A stretch of DNA of 64,000 bases from Granulosicoccus sp036478565. Its GTDB lineage: Bacteria; Pseudomonadota; Gammaproteobacteria; Granulosicoccales; Granulosicoccaceae. Below are positions 8,972 to 18,213 of the stretch, piece by piece (position 1 is the first letter of the stretch; every line of letters begins with the position of its first letter). The stretch spans positions 3,844,001 through 3,908,000 of the forward strand of contig OZ245050.1 in NCBI GenBank assembly GCA_965224525.1. The letters are read 5' to 3'. Below the pieces are notes generated by a model. It saw only the letters and a list, made by a program, of their open reading frames with translations, searched no databases and was not told where the DNA came from. A program made the position numbers and the translations under genes.

Positions 8972-9595
8972 TCAGGACGGCATTCTCCGGTATAGCTGAT
9001 GCTCCTCTATATACTGTCTGACCGGTTCCGGTAACAAAAAACGCAAGGAATGACCAGCCGCGGCTGCCTGTCGAATAGCTGTCGCTGAAATTTCCAGTTG
9101 CGTCACGTCTATTCGCTCAATGCGTTCTACGCCGAACCGCTTTTTCTGCTGCTCCATCAGATCAGTAGAAAAATCTGACATGAGCGCTCCGGGTCGGTCG
9201 ATAACCACAAGGTTGGCGATGCTCAGAATATCCTGCCAGCGTCGCCAGCCATCAAAGCCAGCAAACGAATCCATGCCGAGGAAAAACAGCAATGTCGCAT
9301 TCGGAAACTCCTCGCGCATGGCTTCCAGTGTATCGATGGTATAGGTCGAACCACCACGCAGCGCCTCGCGCGTATCGACTTCCAGGCGTTCGACGTCAGC
9401 CACGGCCATTTGTAACATATCGATGCGTTGTGATGAGCTGGCACCGGTTGGACCACGGTGTACCGGTTGATGACTGGGCAATAGATACAACACATCCAGC
9501 GCATAGTGCTCTGCCAGCTCAATAGCTGGACGCAGGTGCCCGTAATGAACAGGATCGAAGGTGCCACCAAACAAGCCGATGCGAGCAGGACTCAT
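8972..9595 (-). CDS. nadD: Nicotinate-nucleotide adenylyltransferase
   Basis: NadD transfers AMP from ATP to nicotinate mononucleotide, giving deamido-NAD for NAD biosynthesis. The N-terminus holds the nucleotidyltransferase signature GGTFDPVHYGH at residues 10-20. FLGMDSFAGFDGWRRW in the middle and an ISATAIRQ motif near the C-terminus (canonical ISSTxIR) complete the active site. The length of 207 residues is normal. It lies between a small basic protein gene and rsfS in the classical proA-nadD-rsfS-rlmH order. Confidence 0.95.
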   Translation of the reverse strand: MSPARIGLFGGTFDPVHYGHLRPAIELAEHYALDVLYLLPSHQPVHRGPTGASSSQRIDMLQMAVADVERLEVDTREALRGGSTYTIDTLEAMREEFPNATLLFFLGMDSFAGFDGWRRWQDILSIANLVVIDRPGALMSDFSTDLMEQQKKRFGVERIERIDVTQLEISATAIRQAAAAGHSLRFLLPEPVRQYIEEHQLYRRMPS

Positions 9596-9651
9596 ACGTC
9601 TGGACTATTCATTGCAGTTAATCGCGCCGTGACTTGTGCTTAGAGGGGGTT

Positions 9652-9867
9652 TTAAAAAGCACCCCGCGACAACAAGTTGAAGCTCTGAGAAACGGCCGCT
9701 TGGACAGCCGTTTCTTCGAGATCCATCTTGCCAATGCGAACCCGCATAGCACGCCGCTTGGCTTTGCCGGTTTTCTCATGCACAGCACTTTTTCCCAGCA
9801 ACGGGTGCCGGGCCATACCGTTGCGCACCACCGGTTTTGGCAATGCCAACTTGCGCTTCTTTGTCAT
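9652..9867 (-). CDS. Small very basic protein of unknown function
   Basis: A 71-residue protein with many Lys and Arg residues in its first fifty positions (MTKKRKLALPKP, then a run around KTGKAKRRAMRVRIGK) and an uncharged, Ser/Ala-rich tail. The start is well supported: AGGAGA lies seven bases upstream of the ATG. It sits in the same orientation between proA and nadD, and is likely part of that transcript. The charge suggests RNA or ribosome binding, which is inference only. I compared it mentally with ArfA-type rescue factors and do not see their conserved core, so I leave it unnamed. Confidence 0.7.
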   Translation of the reverse strand: MTKKRKLALPKPVVRNGMARHPLLGKSAVHEKTGKAKRRAMRVRIGKMDLEETAVQAAVSQSFNLLSRGAF

Positions 9868-9934
9868 GTTGCTCTCCTGAATAAACTGTCCTGTCAGATA
9901 TTGGGGCTAATGGCCGTCAATTTCCACAGCCTGA

Positions 9935-11290
9935 TCACACCCGTGTGGTGTAGTTCCCGGTTACCACGTATTTTTCGGTTGTCAGGCCCAGCACGCCGAC
10001 TGGCCCACGTACATGCATGCGATTAGTACTGATACCAATTTCCGCGCCGAGTCCATATTCTGCACCATCGGCAAAACAGGTAGCGGCATTGACCATGACT
10101 GAACTTGAATCCACTTGCCGCTGGAATTGTCGGGCGCGTCGCAAGTCATTGGTCACAATGGCATCGGTGTGACCTGAGCCGTAGCGAGCTATATGCGCCA
10201 TTGCCTCCTCCATCGATTCAACTACCCGAATCGACAGAATCGGCGCAAGGTACTCGGTTGACCAGTCGGCCTCACTGGCCGCCGACATTGAAGCGCCCAA
10301 TGCACAACTTCGCTTGCACCCACGTAGCTCTACGGAATGCTCGTCGAAAGCTGCAAGCAATGACGGAATCGCCTCTTCAGCTATTGCCGAATGCAGTAGT
10401 AGAGTTTCCATCGCGCCGCAGATACCGTAGCGATAGCTCTTTGAATTGACCGCCAGCGCAACTGCCTGATCAACATCAGCACCCTCATCGATATAAACGT
10501 GACAAATACCTTCAAGGTGTTTGATAACCGGCACAGTCGACGCCTCACTAACCCGCGCCACCAGATTCTTGCCACCACGAGGGATGATGACATCGAGGTA
10601 TTCATCCATAGTCAACAGGGCACCAACTGCATCACGATTGACCGTTTGCACAAGCTGTACGGCTTCCGGTGGCAGTCCGGCAGTCTTCAAACCGCGACGA
10701 ATACACTGCGCAATAATCTGATTCGACAAAAAGGCCTCCGAGCCGCCGCGCAGAATCACTGCATTGCCTGACTTGATGCAAATCCCTGCAGCGTCAGCCG
10801 TGACATTGGGTCGCGACTCATAGATGACGCCGATAACACCGAGTGGCACGCGCATACGTGCGATCTCCAGACCGGACGGCCGGCGGTCAGTTGCAGACAA
10901 AGCGCCAATCGGATCAGCCTGCTGAGCCACAGCACGCAAGCCAGCTGCCATGGATGTCAGACGAGAATCGTTGAGCTCAAGCCGGTCAAGAAAAGCGGCG
11001 CTGATCTGCCGCTCATGCGCTGTCGCCATATCGCCAGCATTGGCTGCCAGTATGTCAGCAGTCGCAGCCTCAATCGCATCGGCCATCGCCAGCAAGGCCT
11101 GGTTCTTCACCTGCGTGTCAGCTGTCGCCAGTACATCAGCGGCTGCTCGCGCCTTGCCACCCAATTCATGTACATGGGCTACCGGATCGTTGACGGAACC
11201 CTTGTTTTCACCTGTAACAGATACCGGGCTGGGTGCATCAGCCATAGCCGCGCTCTCGCCCTGTTTAGTTACTGCAGTTTGCATGTTCAT
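9935..11290 (-). CDS. proA: Glutamate-5-semialdehyde dehydrogenase (gamma-glutamyl phosphate reductase)
   Basis: ProA reduces gamma-glutamyl phosphate to glutamate semialdehyde with NADPH, the second step of proline synthesis. Recognisable segments are IGVIYESRPNVTADA, GNAVILRGGSEAF, HLEGICHVYID and the catalytic-cysteine region GICGAMETLLLH, followed by GLGAEIGISTNRMHVRGPVG near the end. At 451 residues it is longer than the usual 415-420 because of an N-terminal extension of about 35 Ala/Ser/Asp-rich residues before the conserved HELGGKARAA. A later start could remove it, but no better ribosome binding site is obvious. It is divergent from tatD with 53 bases between the preferred starts. 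Confidence 0.95.
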   Translation of the reverse strand: MNMQTAVTKQGESAAMADAPSPVSVTGENKGSVNDPVAHVHELGGKARAAADVLATADTQVKNQALLAMADAIEAATADILAANAGDMATAHERQISAAFLDRLELNDSRLTSMAAGLRAVAQQADPIGALSATDRRPSGLEIARMRVPLGVIGVIYESRPNVTADAAGICIKSGNAVILRGGSEAFLSNQIIAQCIRRGLKTAGLPPEAVQLVQTVNRDAVGALLTMDEYLDVIIPRGGKNLVARVSEASTVPVIKHLEGICHVYIDEGADVDQAVALAVNSKSYRYGICGAMETLLLHSAIAEEAIPSLLAAFDEHSVELRGCKRSCALGASMSAASEADWSTEYLAPILSIRVVESMEEAMAHIARYGSGHTDAIVTNDLRRARQFQRQVDSSSVMVNAATCFADGAEYGLGAEIGISTNRMHVRGPVGVLGLTTEKYVVTGNYTTRV

Positions 11291-11343
11291 GCCAAATTCC
11301 CAATACTTGCGTGTTGCAACGACTTAAAACTGCCCAAAACACC

Positions 11344-12144
11344 ATGCAACTTGTTGACTCACACTGTCACCTGAATTTTCCGGACTTTGCCGATCGCCTA
11401 CCCGATATTCTACAGAATGCGGCAGACAATCAAATCGGGCATTTACTATGTATCGCTACCAGCTGGGAAAACTGCCCGCAAGTCGTGGCCCTGGCCCGTG
11501 AATACGCACAAATCACCGCATCAATCGGGGTTCACCCCACGAACGAAGGGGGTCACGAGCCCAGTGTTGCAGAACTGGTAGAGGCAAGCCAGGATCCGCA
11601 AGTTGTCGCCATTGGCGAAACTGGTTTGGACTATTTCCGCTCCAGCGGTGATTTGAGCTGGCAGCATGAACGTTTTCATCGGCACATTGAGGCGGCGCGC
11701 CAGCTTAAAAAACCACTGATTATTCATACCCGATCGGCAGCGGCAGACACTATGCAAACTTTACGCGATCATCAGGCAGCGGATGCGGGTGGCGTGATGC
11801 ATTGTTTTGCCGAAGACTGGGCTGTTGCCGAAGCGGCTCTCGATATCGGTTTCTATATTTCCTTCTCCGGCATTGTTACCTTCAAGAATGCGAAGGCCGT
11901 GCAGGAAGTTGCCACGAAGGCACCGCTGGATCGCATTCTGGTAGAGACCGATGCACCCTATCTTGCACCGGCACCGCACCGCGGTAAGATGAATGAACCG
12001 GCCTATGTCAGACACACAGCCGAGTTTGTTGCAGAGCTTCGAGGTATTTCACTTGACGCTCTGGCAGAGGCGACGACTGATAATTTTTTCAGACTGTTTC
12101 CGCATGATGCCGCAAAGCCTGCAATGCTGGCAAAAACAACGTAA
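11344..12144 (+). CDS. tatD: TatD family metal-dependent DNase
   Basis: A TIM-barrel metallohydrolase of the amidohydrolase superfamily. It shows the family metal ligands in order: DSHCHLNF at the N-terminus, the Glu in AIGETGLDYF, LIIHTRSA, GVMHCFAED and the Asp in LVETDAPYLAP. TatD/YcfH proteins are 3'-5' exonucleases linked to DNA repair. The ATG at 11344 gives MQLVDSHCH, the standard start, and 266 residues; a GTG at 11311 would add eleven residues. It is divergent from proA and converges on the pilus operon. Confidence 0.9.
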   Translation: MQLVDSHCHLNFPDFADRLPDILQNAADNQIGHLLCIATSWENCPQVVALAREYAQITASIGVHPTNEGGHEPSVAELVEASQDPQVVAIGETGLDYFRSSGDLSWQHERFHRHIEAARQLKKPLIIHTRSAAADTMQTLRDHQAADAGGVMHCFAEDWAVAEAALDIGFYISFSGIVTFKNAKAVQEVATKAPLDRILVETDAPYLAPAPHRGKMNEPAYVRHTAEFVAELRGISLDALAEATTDNFFRLFPHDAAKPAMLAKTT

Positions 12145-12227
12145 TCAAATCAACTGTCATTCTCGATAAAGCAACATATGTCATCTACGCGGCTTCGACC
12201 AAACGCTGCCTGTGCACTGTCTCACGG

Positions 12228-13031
12228 TTACCGCCCTGCACGCAACAGCCAGTAGGCCAGTTCACTCTTCGATGCCCATACCAGATGATCATCAAATGTA
12301 TAGCCCGGCACACTGGACTGTGACGCCAGTACAAACACGCGATCGTTATCCTGATTTTCTACTTGCTGGTCTGTTGACGCCGAGTCAGCACCAACTGACA
12401 ACAGTACAAATACAAGCTGATCAGCGACCAACTCCTGTTTACTGCAACGGCTTGCTGATGATGATCGACACAGCGACAGATCTGCATTCAATTCACCAAT
12501 GCCGGTTTGATCAAGCACTGCAGCTGTAGTCCACATAGACGATGGTCTCGCCAGAGAACCGTTGGCTTGATGACTTCCTTGTACAAGACTGACGGTATAG
12601 CGTAATCGTCGACCCCATGCGTCCAGTAGCGCGCCCTGCTCATCGGTTGGCCCCATGACACCCAGGAGGTTTGCAGGCACATACCCACTGCCGGATTCAC
12701 AAGCCCTGCCGATAGTGGTGGCCGATACTGGCGCTTCCATCAGACCTGCAGAACCCGAAAATTTACTTTCTGTCAGTGGGCAGGGTAATGCCCCTGTGGT
12801 TACCAGATGACCGATAAGTGCATGCCGGGTTCTCGCAAGCAGGTCGTAGGTGAGCTGTCGCTGCTGCTGCTCGACTCGAGCAGTCAATGGCAAGATGGCA
12901 GCACGCATCAGCACACCGATAATGACCAGTACAAACGACATTTCAACCAATGTAAAGCCAGCAGCGTCGATTACCGTCACAATACGAACTATCCGAAACC
13001 TCCCACCACTCCGGCAAACATCACCTGTCAC
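12228..13031 (-). CDS. Prepilin-like protein with class III-type N-methylation motif
   Basis: The N-terminus carries the type IV prepilin signature G-FTLVEM followed by a hydrophobic helix (SFVLVIIGVLMRAAILPL). Prepilin peptidase should cut after the Gly. The globular part (about 210 residues) contains paired cysteines and a LPCPLTES segment seen in MSHA-associated pilin-like proteins. From the ATG at 13031 the leader is 26 residues. A GTG eighteen codons in would give a more usual leader of eight residues, so the start is uncertain. The ATG overlaps the upstream gene by 11 bases. It is the last gene of the pilus operon and is probably a minor pilin. Confidence 0.75.
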   Translation of the reverse strand: MTGDVCRSGGRFRIVRIVTVIDAAGFTLVEMSFVLVIIGVLMRAAILPLTARVEQQQRQLTYDLLARTRHALIGHLVTTGALPCPLTESKFSGSAGLMEAPVSATTIGRACESGSGYVPANLLGVMGPTDEQGALLDAWGRRLRYTVSLVQGSHQANGSLARPSSMWTTAAVLDQTGIGELNADLSLCRSSSASRCSKQELVADQLVFVLLSVGADSASTDQQVENQDNDRVFVLASQSSVPGYTFDDHLVWASKSELAYWLLRAGR

Positions 13032-14166
13032 TAGTCACCACCGGCCGCCAGTCAATTCGATTTATACGACGTGACACGCGGCTATTTCCAGCAGCATCTA
13101 CCGAGGCCATATCGAGCTGTATCCGAGTAAGCTCTGCCCAAGAGCTCTCCTGTCCTGCCACCGTCTCGCTGTCAGCTGTTACACCTGTTCCGATGACAAA
13201 CTGACAGCGCCCGGCGTACTCGCCCAAACAAACCTGTTGTACTTGCAACTCAAATTCTTCATGCCACCGATTCCGAACAAACCAGTGTCGCAGTATCGGC
13301 GTACCGTCGATGCTGTTAGCTACCGGGTCTGCCAGCACAGACACCAAGTCCTGCCCTCGCAGGTTTATATATTGTTCATGTTGTGTCGAATTCTCTCGGG
13401 ACAGTACTGTTGATGTAAAGCGACACCCTTCAGATCCACCAATAGATTCGTCCCTGCAACTGCGCAAGTACGCACGCTGCAGAGCCTCAATCAGCCATGC
13501 CGCTACCGCTCGCTTTGCCGTCTTAATCAACTGCCCGCGGTACAGAAATATTTGCATACCCTGATCGCCAACTACTTTGTCTGTAGAAATCATTGCAACA
13601 ACGGCCTGCCGACCGCCAACAGACAGCCCAGTGTTCGATCGTGAGTTAACGATGCGGTTGATCGGGTTGTTAATGTAGCCAGTAGCGACTGTATAGCGAT
13701 AATTACGAGACTTTTGTGGCTGAATAACGTAGCGATGGGCGTTGATGGTGACTTGCCGAGGCAACCAGCCAGTGGAAAAACCGCCACGACCGCACGGCGG
13801 ATTTGGACCGTCATTCGGTGCTGCAGAGTCAGCTTTTACTGGCTTGCGAATATCACTGTCCGGACACGGCAAATGCCCCGGACCAGCACTCGTACCACCA
13901 TAGAGCTGCGCATAGTCAGCCGTGTAGGCCAGCAGCGCTTGCCGCGCCTGAATCAGATCCTGCCAGGGGTGTTTCATTGACGTATTAATTGCAGCCAGTG
14001 GCTCAGCAGATGCAGCCAGCCAAAGCGCGGTACTACCTGCCCCCACCAGCAATACCAGCATCAACAATAAAACACCCACACCTCGCTGCCGCTGTGTTGC
14101 GTCAACCATTGACAACGCCTTTGCATGACTTCCCAGCGTGACTGATGCAACAGCGCTGGTATTCAT
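13021..14166 (-). CDS. Large pilin-like / PilX-type membrane protein of the pilus operon
   Basis: A single hydrophobic helix follows a short basic leader (RQRGVGVLLLMLVLLVG), and the large remaining domain is periplasmic. A segment RQALLAYTADYAQLYG followed by GHLPCPDSD matches pilin-like proteins in MSHA and related loci. I prefer the start at 14166 because it forms an ATGA overlap with the stop of the preceding gene (381 residues); an ATG at 14175 is three codons earlier. It may be a minor pilin or tip component. No classical E5 pilin residue is visible after the Gly, so processing by the peptidase is uncertain. Confidence 0.65.
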   Translation of the reverse strand: MNTSAVASVTLGSHAKALSMVDATQRQRGVGVLLLMLVLLVGAGSTALWLAASAEPLAAINTSMKHPWQDLIQARQALLAYTADYAQLYGGTSAGPGHLPCPDSDIRKPVKADSAAPNDGPNPPCGRGGFSTGWLPRQVTINAHRYVIQPQKSRNYRYTVATGYINNPINRIVNSRSNTGLSVGGRQAVVAMISTDKVVGDQGMQIFLYRGQLIKTAKRAVAAWLIEALQRAYLRSCRDESIGGSEGCRFTSTVLSRENSTQHEQYINLRGQDLVSVLADPVANSIDGTPILRHWFVRNRWHEEFELQVQQVCLGEYAGRCQFVIGTGVTADSETVAGQESSWAELTRIQLDMASVDAAGNSRVSRRINRIDWRPVVTSDR

Positions 14167-14771
14167 GGCAGCCATTGCTGATCCCCGACCTGCATCCGCA
14201 TCGTTCTACCGCCAGGAATATCAACCACCAGCATCTGATCTTCAGCATTAAAACGCATTACAGGCAGCGCTATTGCATCACCACCGCAGTTCGGTGTAAC
14301 AACACCCGATGAAGCTACCAGACAAGGAAAGCTATTGATGACAACCTGCCAACCACTGACACCTGCAACAATTCCCTGAAAAGTGAACAGTCTTTGTGTG
14401 GCAGTAGGTTTTATCGAATGCCTTTCTGACTCCTGTCCGTTTACACGGTCAGCGAAGGTAGCAGTATCGCCAGCCACACCCGCTACTGTATTATTGACAA
14501 TGGTGGGCGGATTGATTAGCGCCGTCGTGTTAACCAATGCAGCAGGCGAATTGCCTGAGCGCCCCTCGGGCTTAGCTTTTTCAATACCAATGTTTCTCTC
14601 CATATTCCTTCGCTCGATCGCCGAATAAAACAATCGCCGCTCAGCCAGCGAATCATCGGATGCAGTAGCTTCAGTGTTCAACGGGTCGCTATCAGCTGAT
14701 GCTATTGACACCGTGAACCCACACACGAACAACGCAGCTACCAATGAAGGTATTTTTTTAACCACGTACAT
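14163..14771 (-). CDS. PilP/MshK-like periplasmic subunit of the pilus machine
   Basis: The ATG at 14771 gives 202 residues with a signal-like N-terminus (KKIPSLVAALFVCGFTVSIASA). A low-complexity middle follows, and a C-terminal beta domain reads FTFQGIVAGVSGWQVVINSFPC to MRMQVGDQQWLP. That arrangement, a short exported protein ending in a small HR-type beta domain, is typical of PilP, MshK and GspC-related subunits that link the inner membrane complex to the secretin. The start overlaps the preceding gene by 14 bases and the stop overlaps the next as ATGA. Longer starts up to 14912 exist but add no signal-like sequence. Assignment is by layout more than by motif. Confidence 0.6.
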   Translation of the reverse strand: MYVVKKIPSLVAALFVCGFTVSIASADSDPLNTEATASDDSLAERRLFYSAIERRNMERNIGIEKAKPEGRSGNSPAALVNTTALINPPTIVNNTVAGVAGDTATFADRVNGQESERHSIKPTATQRLFTFQGIVAGVSGWQVVINSFPCLVASSGVVTPNCGGDAIALPVMRFNAEDQMLVVDIPGGRTMRMQVGDQQWLP

Positions 14772-15333
14772 CTGTCTCAACCACCCAATGCATAATGTCA
14801 ATCGCACACTGCACATCAATGCCCGCCCGCTCAGCCGCTCGTTGCAACTCGCAGGCCCGCACCTCAACTGGCCATGATCCGGCCGCATTGCGAATACGAT
14901 CAAGCACGTCAATCAACACCCTGCCATGCAATAAACGAAGCCGAATGTTTACGCGGAATCGGGTCATTGGCTCTGCTATATCAATTTCAGAAACTCCCGT
15001 TTCATTTCCTTCAGGAAATGAGGGATACGTATTAAACGGCTGCGCAAGCAGCTCGTAGCGAACAGTTAATACACCTGGTACTTCAGACAACAGCTCAAGC
15101 GATTCGAGCAGGTTGATCCTTGCCCCGCTCAGGCTGGTATCAAAGTCGCTCAGGCGACCTTCAGCAAGTGCTGTGTGCAGGCGGCTTACCAATTGAGCAT
15201 AGCGCTGCTCTTCTACTCGTAGAACACGTGACTGCTCTGCATTTTCCTGGGCATAACCCGGCAGCAGAAACAGCGCGATCAGCGCTGCAAGCAACAGACA
15301 CAAGGCCACAGTCAGCATCAATACCTGCCGCAT
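14758..15333 (-). CDS. PilO/MshJ-like inner membrane subunit of the pilus machine
   Basis: The ATG at 15333 gives 191 residues. One N-terminal membrane helix (LMLTVALCLLLAALIALFLLPG) is followed by a helical segment of about 40 residues and a small alpha/beta domain, the build of PilO, MshJ and GspM. It lies directly after the PilM/PilN-like gene, as PilO follows PilN. No conserved motif can be cited. TTG and GTG codons upstream (to 15408) would make it overlap the preceding gene, and one has an AGGTG run nearby, so the start is uncertain. Confidence 0.6.
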   Translation of the reverse strand: MRQVLMLTVALCLLLAALIALFLLPGYAQENAEQSRVLRVEEQRYAQLVSRLHTALAEGRLSDFDTSLSGARINLLESLELLSEVPGVLTVRYELLAQPFNTYPSFPEGNETGVSEIDIAEPMTRFRVNIRLRLLHGRVLIDVLDRIRNAAGSWPVEVRACELQRAAERAGIDVQCAIDIMHWVVETDVRG

Positions 15334-15376
15334 GGTCAACAGCTTAAACACCGCTATTGCAGGCTTTGTCAACCGG

Positions 15377-17047
15377 TCAGCCAGCACGCACCTGCACCTG
15401 CAGAACAAAATCCGGCGTTGAATGCTCTGTATACGAACCCTCGGCTACCCGAGTAGCCGGCGACACCTGTACTAATACCTTGTCCACCCTATTTTGGCGT
15501 TGCAACTGCTCGACAAATTTATCAAGTTGTTGCTGCCGCTGCCGGAGCGGCAAACCATTATCAATGTAACCGGCCAGTTGCAGGCGCAGCGTATCGGTTC
15601 GTGTCATGGCATCAGGCATGCTCTGACGAAAACCAGCATTGTCAGCGCTGGTCAATACAACTTCTGCACTCTGCGCCGCCTCCGGCACCCGCGTCCAGGA
15701 CATCCGAGCTAGTTCAACAGTTGTCGAACGATCAACTGCCAGTGATACCAGATTCAGCATGTCGGCCGAAGTCGGCCACGCGACATGATAAAAATATTCC
15801 GCCCGTATTAACGATTTGCTCAGACCACCTGGATTACTGTGGACCTTCAAGGCGACTTCCTTGTGTACCAAAATTTGTTGCCGAAGAACAAACTGGCTGC
15901 TCAGGTGGTCGCTTCGCTGTCTGAAAGCATCCACGCCTTCTGAGGCGGCAACCAACGCCATTGTGCAAGCGATTGATAACACTAACCGGGTTGTACGCCG
16001 CGACAACGCCAGCTTGTTCAAGTGATCGCGCTTCATTAACAGCTGGCGCGCATCACGTTGTCGCAATTGTTGACGGATCGCTCGGCTGTCAATACCGTTC
16101 GTCATTCGGCGGTACCGTATTGGTATCATGGGCCAACTGCTGTGTCCCGGCTCTCGCGCCTTCGCTTGACCTGTCAAACAGGCGGCAAGCAAACGCGGTA
16201 CTGCTAGCGTGTCCTCAAGTGAACCCTCAACAGTAACCACACCGGTCGGCAGCTCGGCTTTCACGGCCTCTGAAGCTGCATTGCTGGACACCGGAGCTAA
16301 AGCCGGTGGAACAACAAATACTTTTCGCACAATTGCATGCCCGGACAACCCTGCGAGATCATGGGAAAAATCGCCCACAACGTAAACATCAAGCGTTACC
16401 GCAGCCAGCCGTTCGACAAGATGATTCAGCGTTTCATCCAGCAACCCGGCACTGGCAATCGTTGATTCAACGACGATAATGCGTGAGAACCGAATGCGAC
16501 CTTGCTCTATCCACAAGTGCTGGTGATGCAACGCACCTGCCACTACCATCAATCCGCTCTGCGCACGCCCTGTCAGTAGCATCAGCCACAACTGCGTTGC
16601 ACTCTGTACCGAATCGAACACGACCCGTTCATTCTGTAAACTCTGTAGCCACGGTGCCCAGTGCTGCGGCCAGATGCTGCGCGCAAGACAGGCGATGTCA
16701 GATGCTGTACGCGGCAGTTTTATCAGATCTGCCTCTGTATTTTCTCTTGCCAGTTGACGCAACAAGCGTATGCGCCGCAGTGAACCGGTAAAACCGCGCT
16801 GCAGGTCCGGAGCCACTACCCTGTCAACAACATCAAGAGCACTGTCCACAATCAAGTGCAGGGAAACATTGCCGTCAGCCAACCAGGCGCAACGTGTCGC
16901 TTGTTTCGATTCAGCCGGCTCTTCTACAGTTTCAATGAACTCGGCATCCAGATGAGCCCCCTGCCAGCGACTCCAGTATGCGTGCCGCCCGGATAGAACC
17001 AGAACAATGGTGGGATCCGGTTTTAGCCAATTGCCAGATTGCAGCAT
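15377..17047 (-). CDS. PilM/PilN-like (MshI-like) inner membrane platform protein
   Basis: A 556-residue protein with an N-terminal cytoplasmic half of about 350 residues, a single membrane helix (LVLSIACTMALVAASEGV) near residue 360, and a periplasmic C-terminal part with a coiled segment (QRQQQLDKFVEQLQRQ). This matches fused PilM-PilN, MshI or GspL proteins, which recruit the assembly ATPase to the membrane. Sequence motifs of the actin-like half are weak. The start overlaps the stop of the GspF-like gene as TAATG, so they are translationally coupled. Confidence 0.65.
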   Translation of the reverse strand: MLQSGNWLKPDPTIVLVLSGRHAYWSRWQGAHLDAEFIETVEEPAESKQATRCAWLADGNVSLHLIVDSALDVVDRVVAPDLQRGFTGSLRRIRLLRQLARENTEADLIKLPRTASDIACLARSIWPQHWAPWLQSLQNERVVFDSVQSATQLWLMLLTGRAQSGLMVVAGALHHQHLWIEQGRIRFSRIIVVESTIASAGLLDETLNHLVERLAAVTLDVYVVGDFSHDLAGLSGHAIVRKVFVVPPALAPVSSNAASEAVKAELPTGVVTVEGSLEDTLAVPRLLAACLTGQAKAREPGHSSWPMIPIRYRRMTNGIDSRAIRQQLRQRDARQLLMKRDHLNKLALSRRTTRLVLSIACTMALVAASEGVDAFRQRSDHLSSQFVLRQQILVHKEVALKVHSNPGGLSKSLIRAEYFYHVAWPTSADMLNLVSLAVDRSTTVELARMSWTRVPEAAQSAEVVLTSADNAGFRQSMPDAMTRTDTLRLQLAGYIDNGLPLRQRQQQLDKFVEQLQRQNRVDKVLVQVSPATRVAEGSYTEHSTPDFVLQVQVRAG

Positions 17048-18195
17048 TACAGCACGCCGACCTGTGAAGCGGCGTCATACACTGGTAACAGCACCGAAAC
17101 AACCATCCACAACAGCAGCCCGCCGATCGCGCATAACAATACCGGGCCAGCCAGCTTCTCTATTCTGTCAATGGTGCAGGCACTGCTGGACTGCAATTGA
17201 TTGGCACCCTGTAGCAACGCCTTGTCCAATGCGCCGGTGGACTCTCCGGCTGCGACCAACCGTCGCAAGGTTGATGGCAAAGATGGACAGCCATGTAATG
17301 CCTCACTTAAGCCCTGCCCACGCAACAGCGCTTCACGAGCATCACTCAACTGCAAACGCAAGGCCCGATTGGCAACAACCGCCTCACTGATGAACATGCC
17401 ATCGACAAGTGACACTCCATTGTCCAGCAACAGACCCAGGGTCCGGGCATAACGCGCTGTCGATAACTGCGCAAGCAACTGGCCGATAATATGCACGCGT
17501 AACAGCGCAGCATCCAACAGATAACGACCAACTGTACTGCGCTGATACCCAACAGCAATGGTAACGACGACCAGAAGTAACAGCGGTAACGCAACATCAG
17601 CATGGCGAATAATCGATTCAGAAAGTCCGCTCAACAAACGCGCGTGCCAGCTTAACTGCTCGCCACTGGCAAGAAGAAACCTTGTCAACGAGGGCATTAC
17701 CACGGCAAACAGAAACAAACAGGCAGCCATCAGGACGCTGGCTGCAAACACCGGATAAATCAGGACATTCTGCAACCGGGCAGCAACCCCGTGCTGCCAC
17801 CGCAATTGTTCTTCCAATTGTGCCAATGTTGCAGGCAATTGACCACTGGCCTCACCTGCACGCATTAGAGCAACTGACGTACTATCGAATACTCCCGGCC
17901 AGACGGAAATCGCTTCTGACAGGCATTCACCACGATCAACACGCCGCCGAATATCAAGCCAAAGTCGTGACAGTTGCGACCTGGTTTCAAGCGAGGCAAG
18001 CTCTTCAAGCGCATCAAGTATCGGTACACCTGCCTGCAGCAGATGTCCCAGATGAAACAACATAGCCGCCAGTGCAGCCGAGCTGCATTTGACTTTTCGG
18101 TTTAGCCGCCTGTGACTCCGCACCTCACAGTGCAGAGGTACAAACGAATTCAGTTCCGCTAATGATCGCTTTGGTACAACATTTGTGGTTTTCAT
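17047..18195 (-). CDS. GspF/PilC/MshG-like inner membrane platform protein
   Basis: 382 residues with the two repeated T2SSF domains: the first around LFHLGHLLQAGVPILDALEEL and the second around ARTLGLLLDNGVSLVDGM. Three membrane helices occur, the last near the C-terminus (GPVLLCAIGGLLLWMVVSVLLPVY). This polytopic protein is the rotating or scaffold platform on which the GspE-type ATPase acts. A strong ribosome binding site (GGGAGGTGA) lies just upstream of the ATG. It follows the ATPase gene by 18 bases and is coupled to the next gene by TAATG. Confidence 0.9.
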   Translation of the reverse strand: MKTTNVVPKRSLAELNSFVPLHCEVRSHRRLNRKVKCSSAALAAMLFHLGHLLQAGVPILDALEELASLETRSQLSRLWLDIRRRVDRGECLSEAISVWPGVFDSTSVALMRAGEASGQLPATLAQLEEQLRWQHGVAARLQNVLIYPVFAASVLMAACLFLFAVVMPSLTRFLLASGEQLSWHARLLSGLSESIIRHADVALPLLLLVVVTIAVGYQRSTVGRYLLDAALLRVHIIGQLLAQLSTARYARTLGLLLDNGVSLVDGMFISEAVVANRALRLQLSDAREALLRGQGLSEALHGCPSLPSTLRRLVAAGESTGALDKALLQGANQLQSSSACTIDRIEKLAGPVLLCAIGGLLLWMVVSVLLPVYDAASQVGVL

Positions 18196-18213
18196 GGCTC
18201 ACCTCCCTGTGAG

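Noticed and set aside
12907..13074. Plus-strand frames opposite the pilin-like genes
   Set aside because: They run antisense to conserved pilin signatures and have no supporting start sites.
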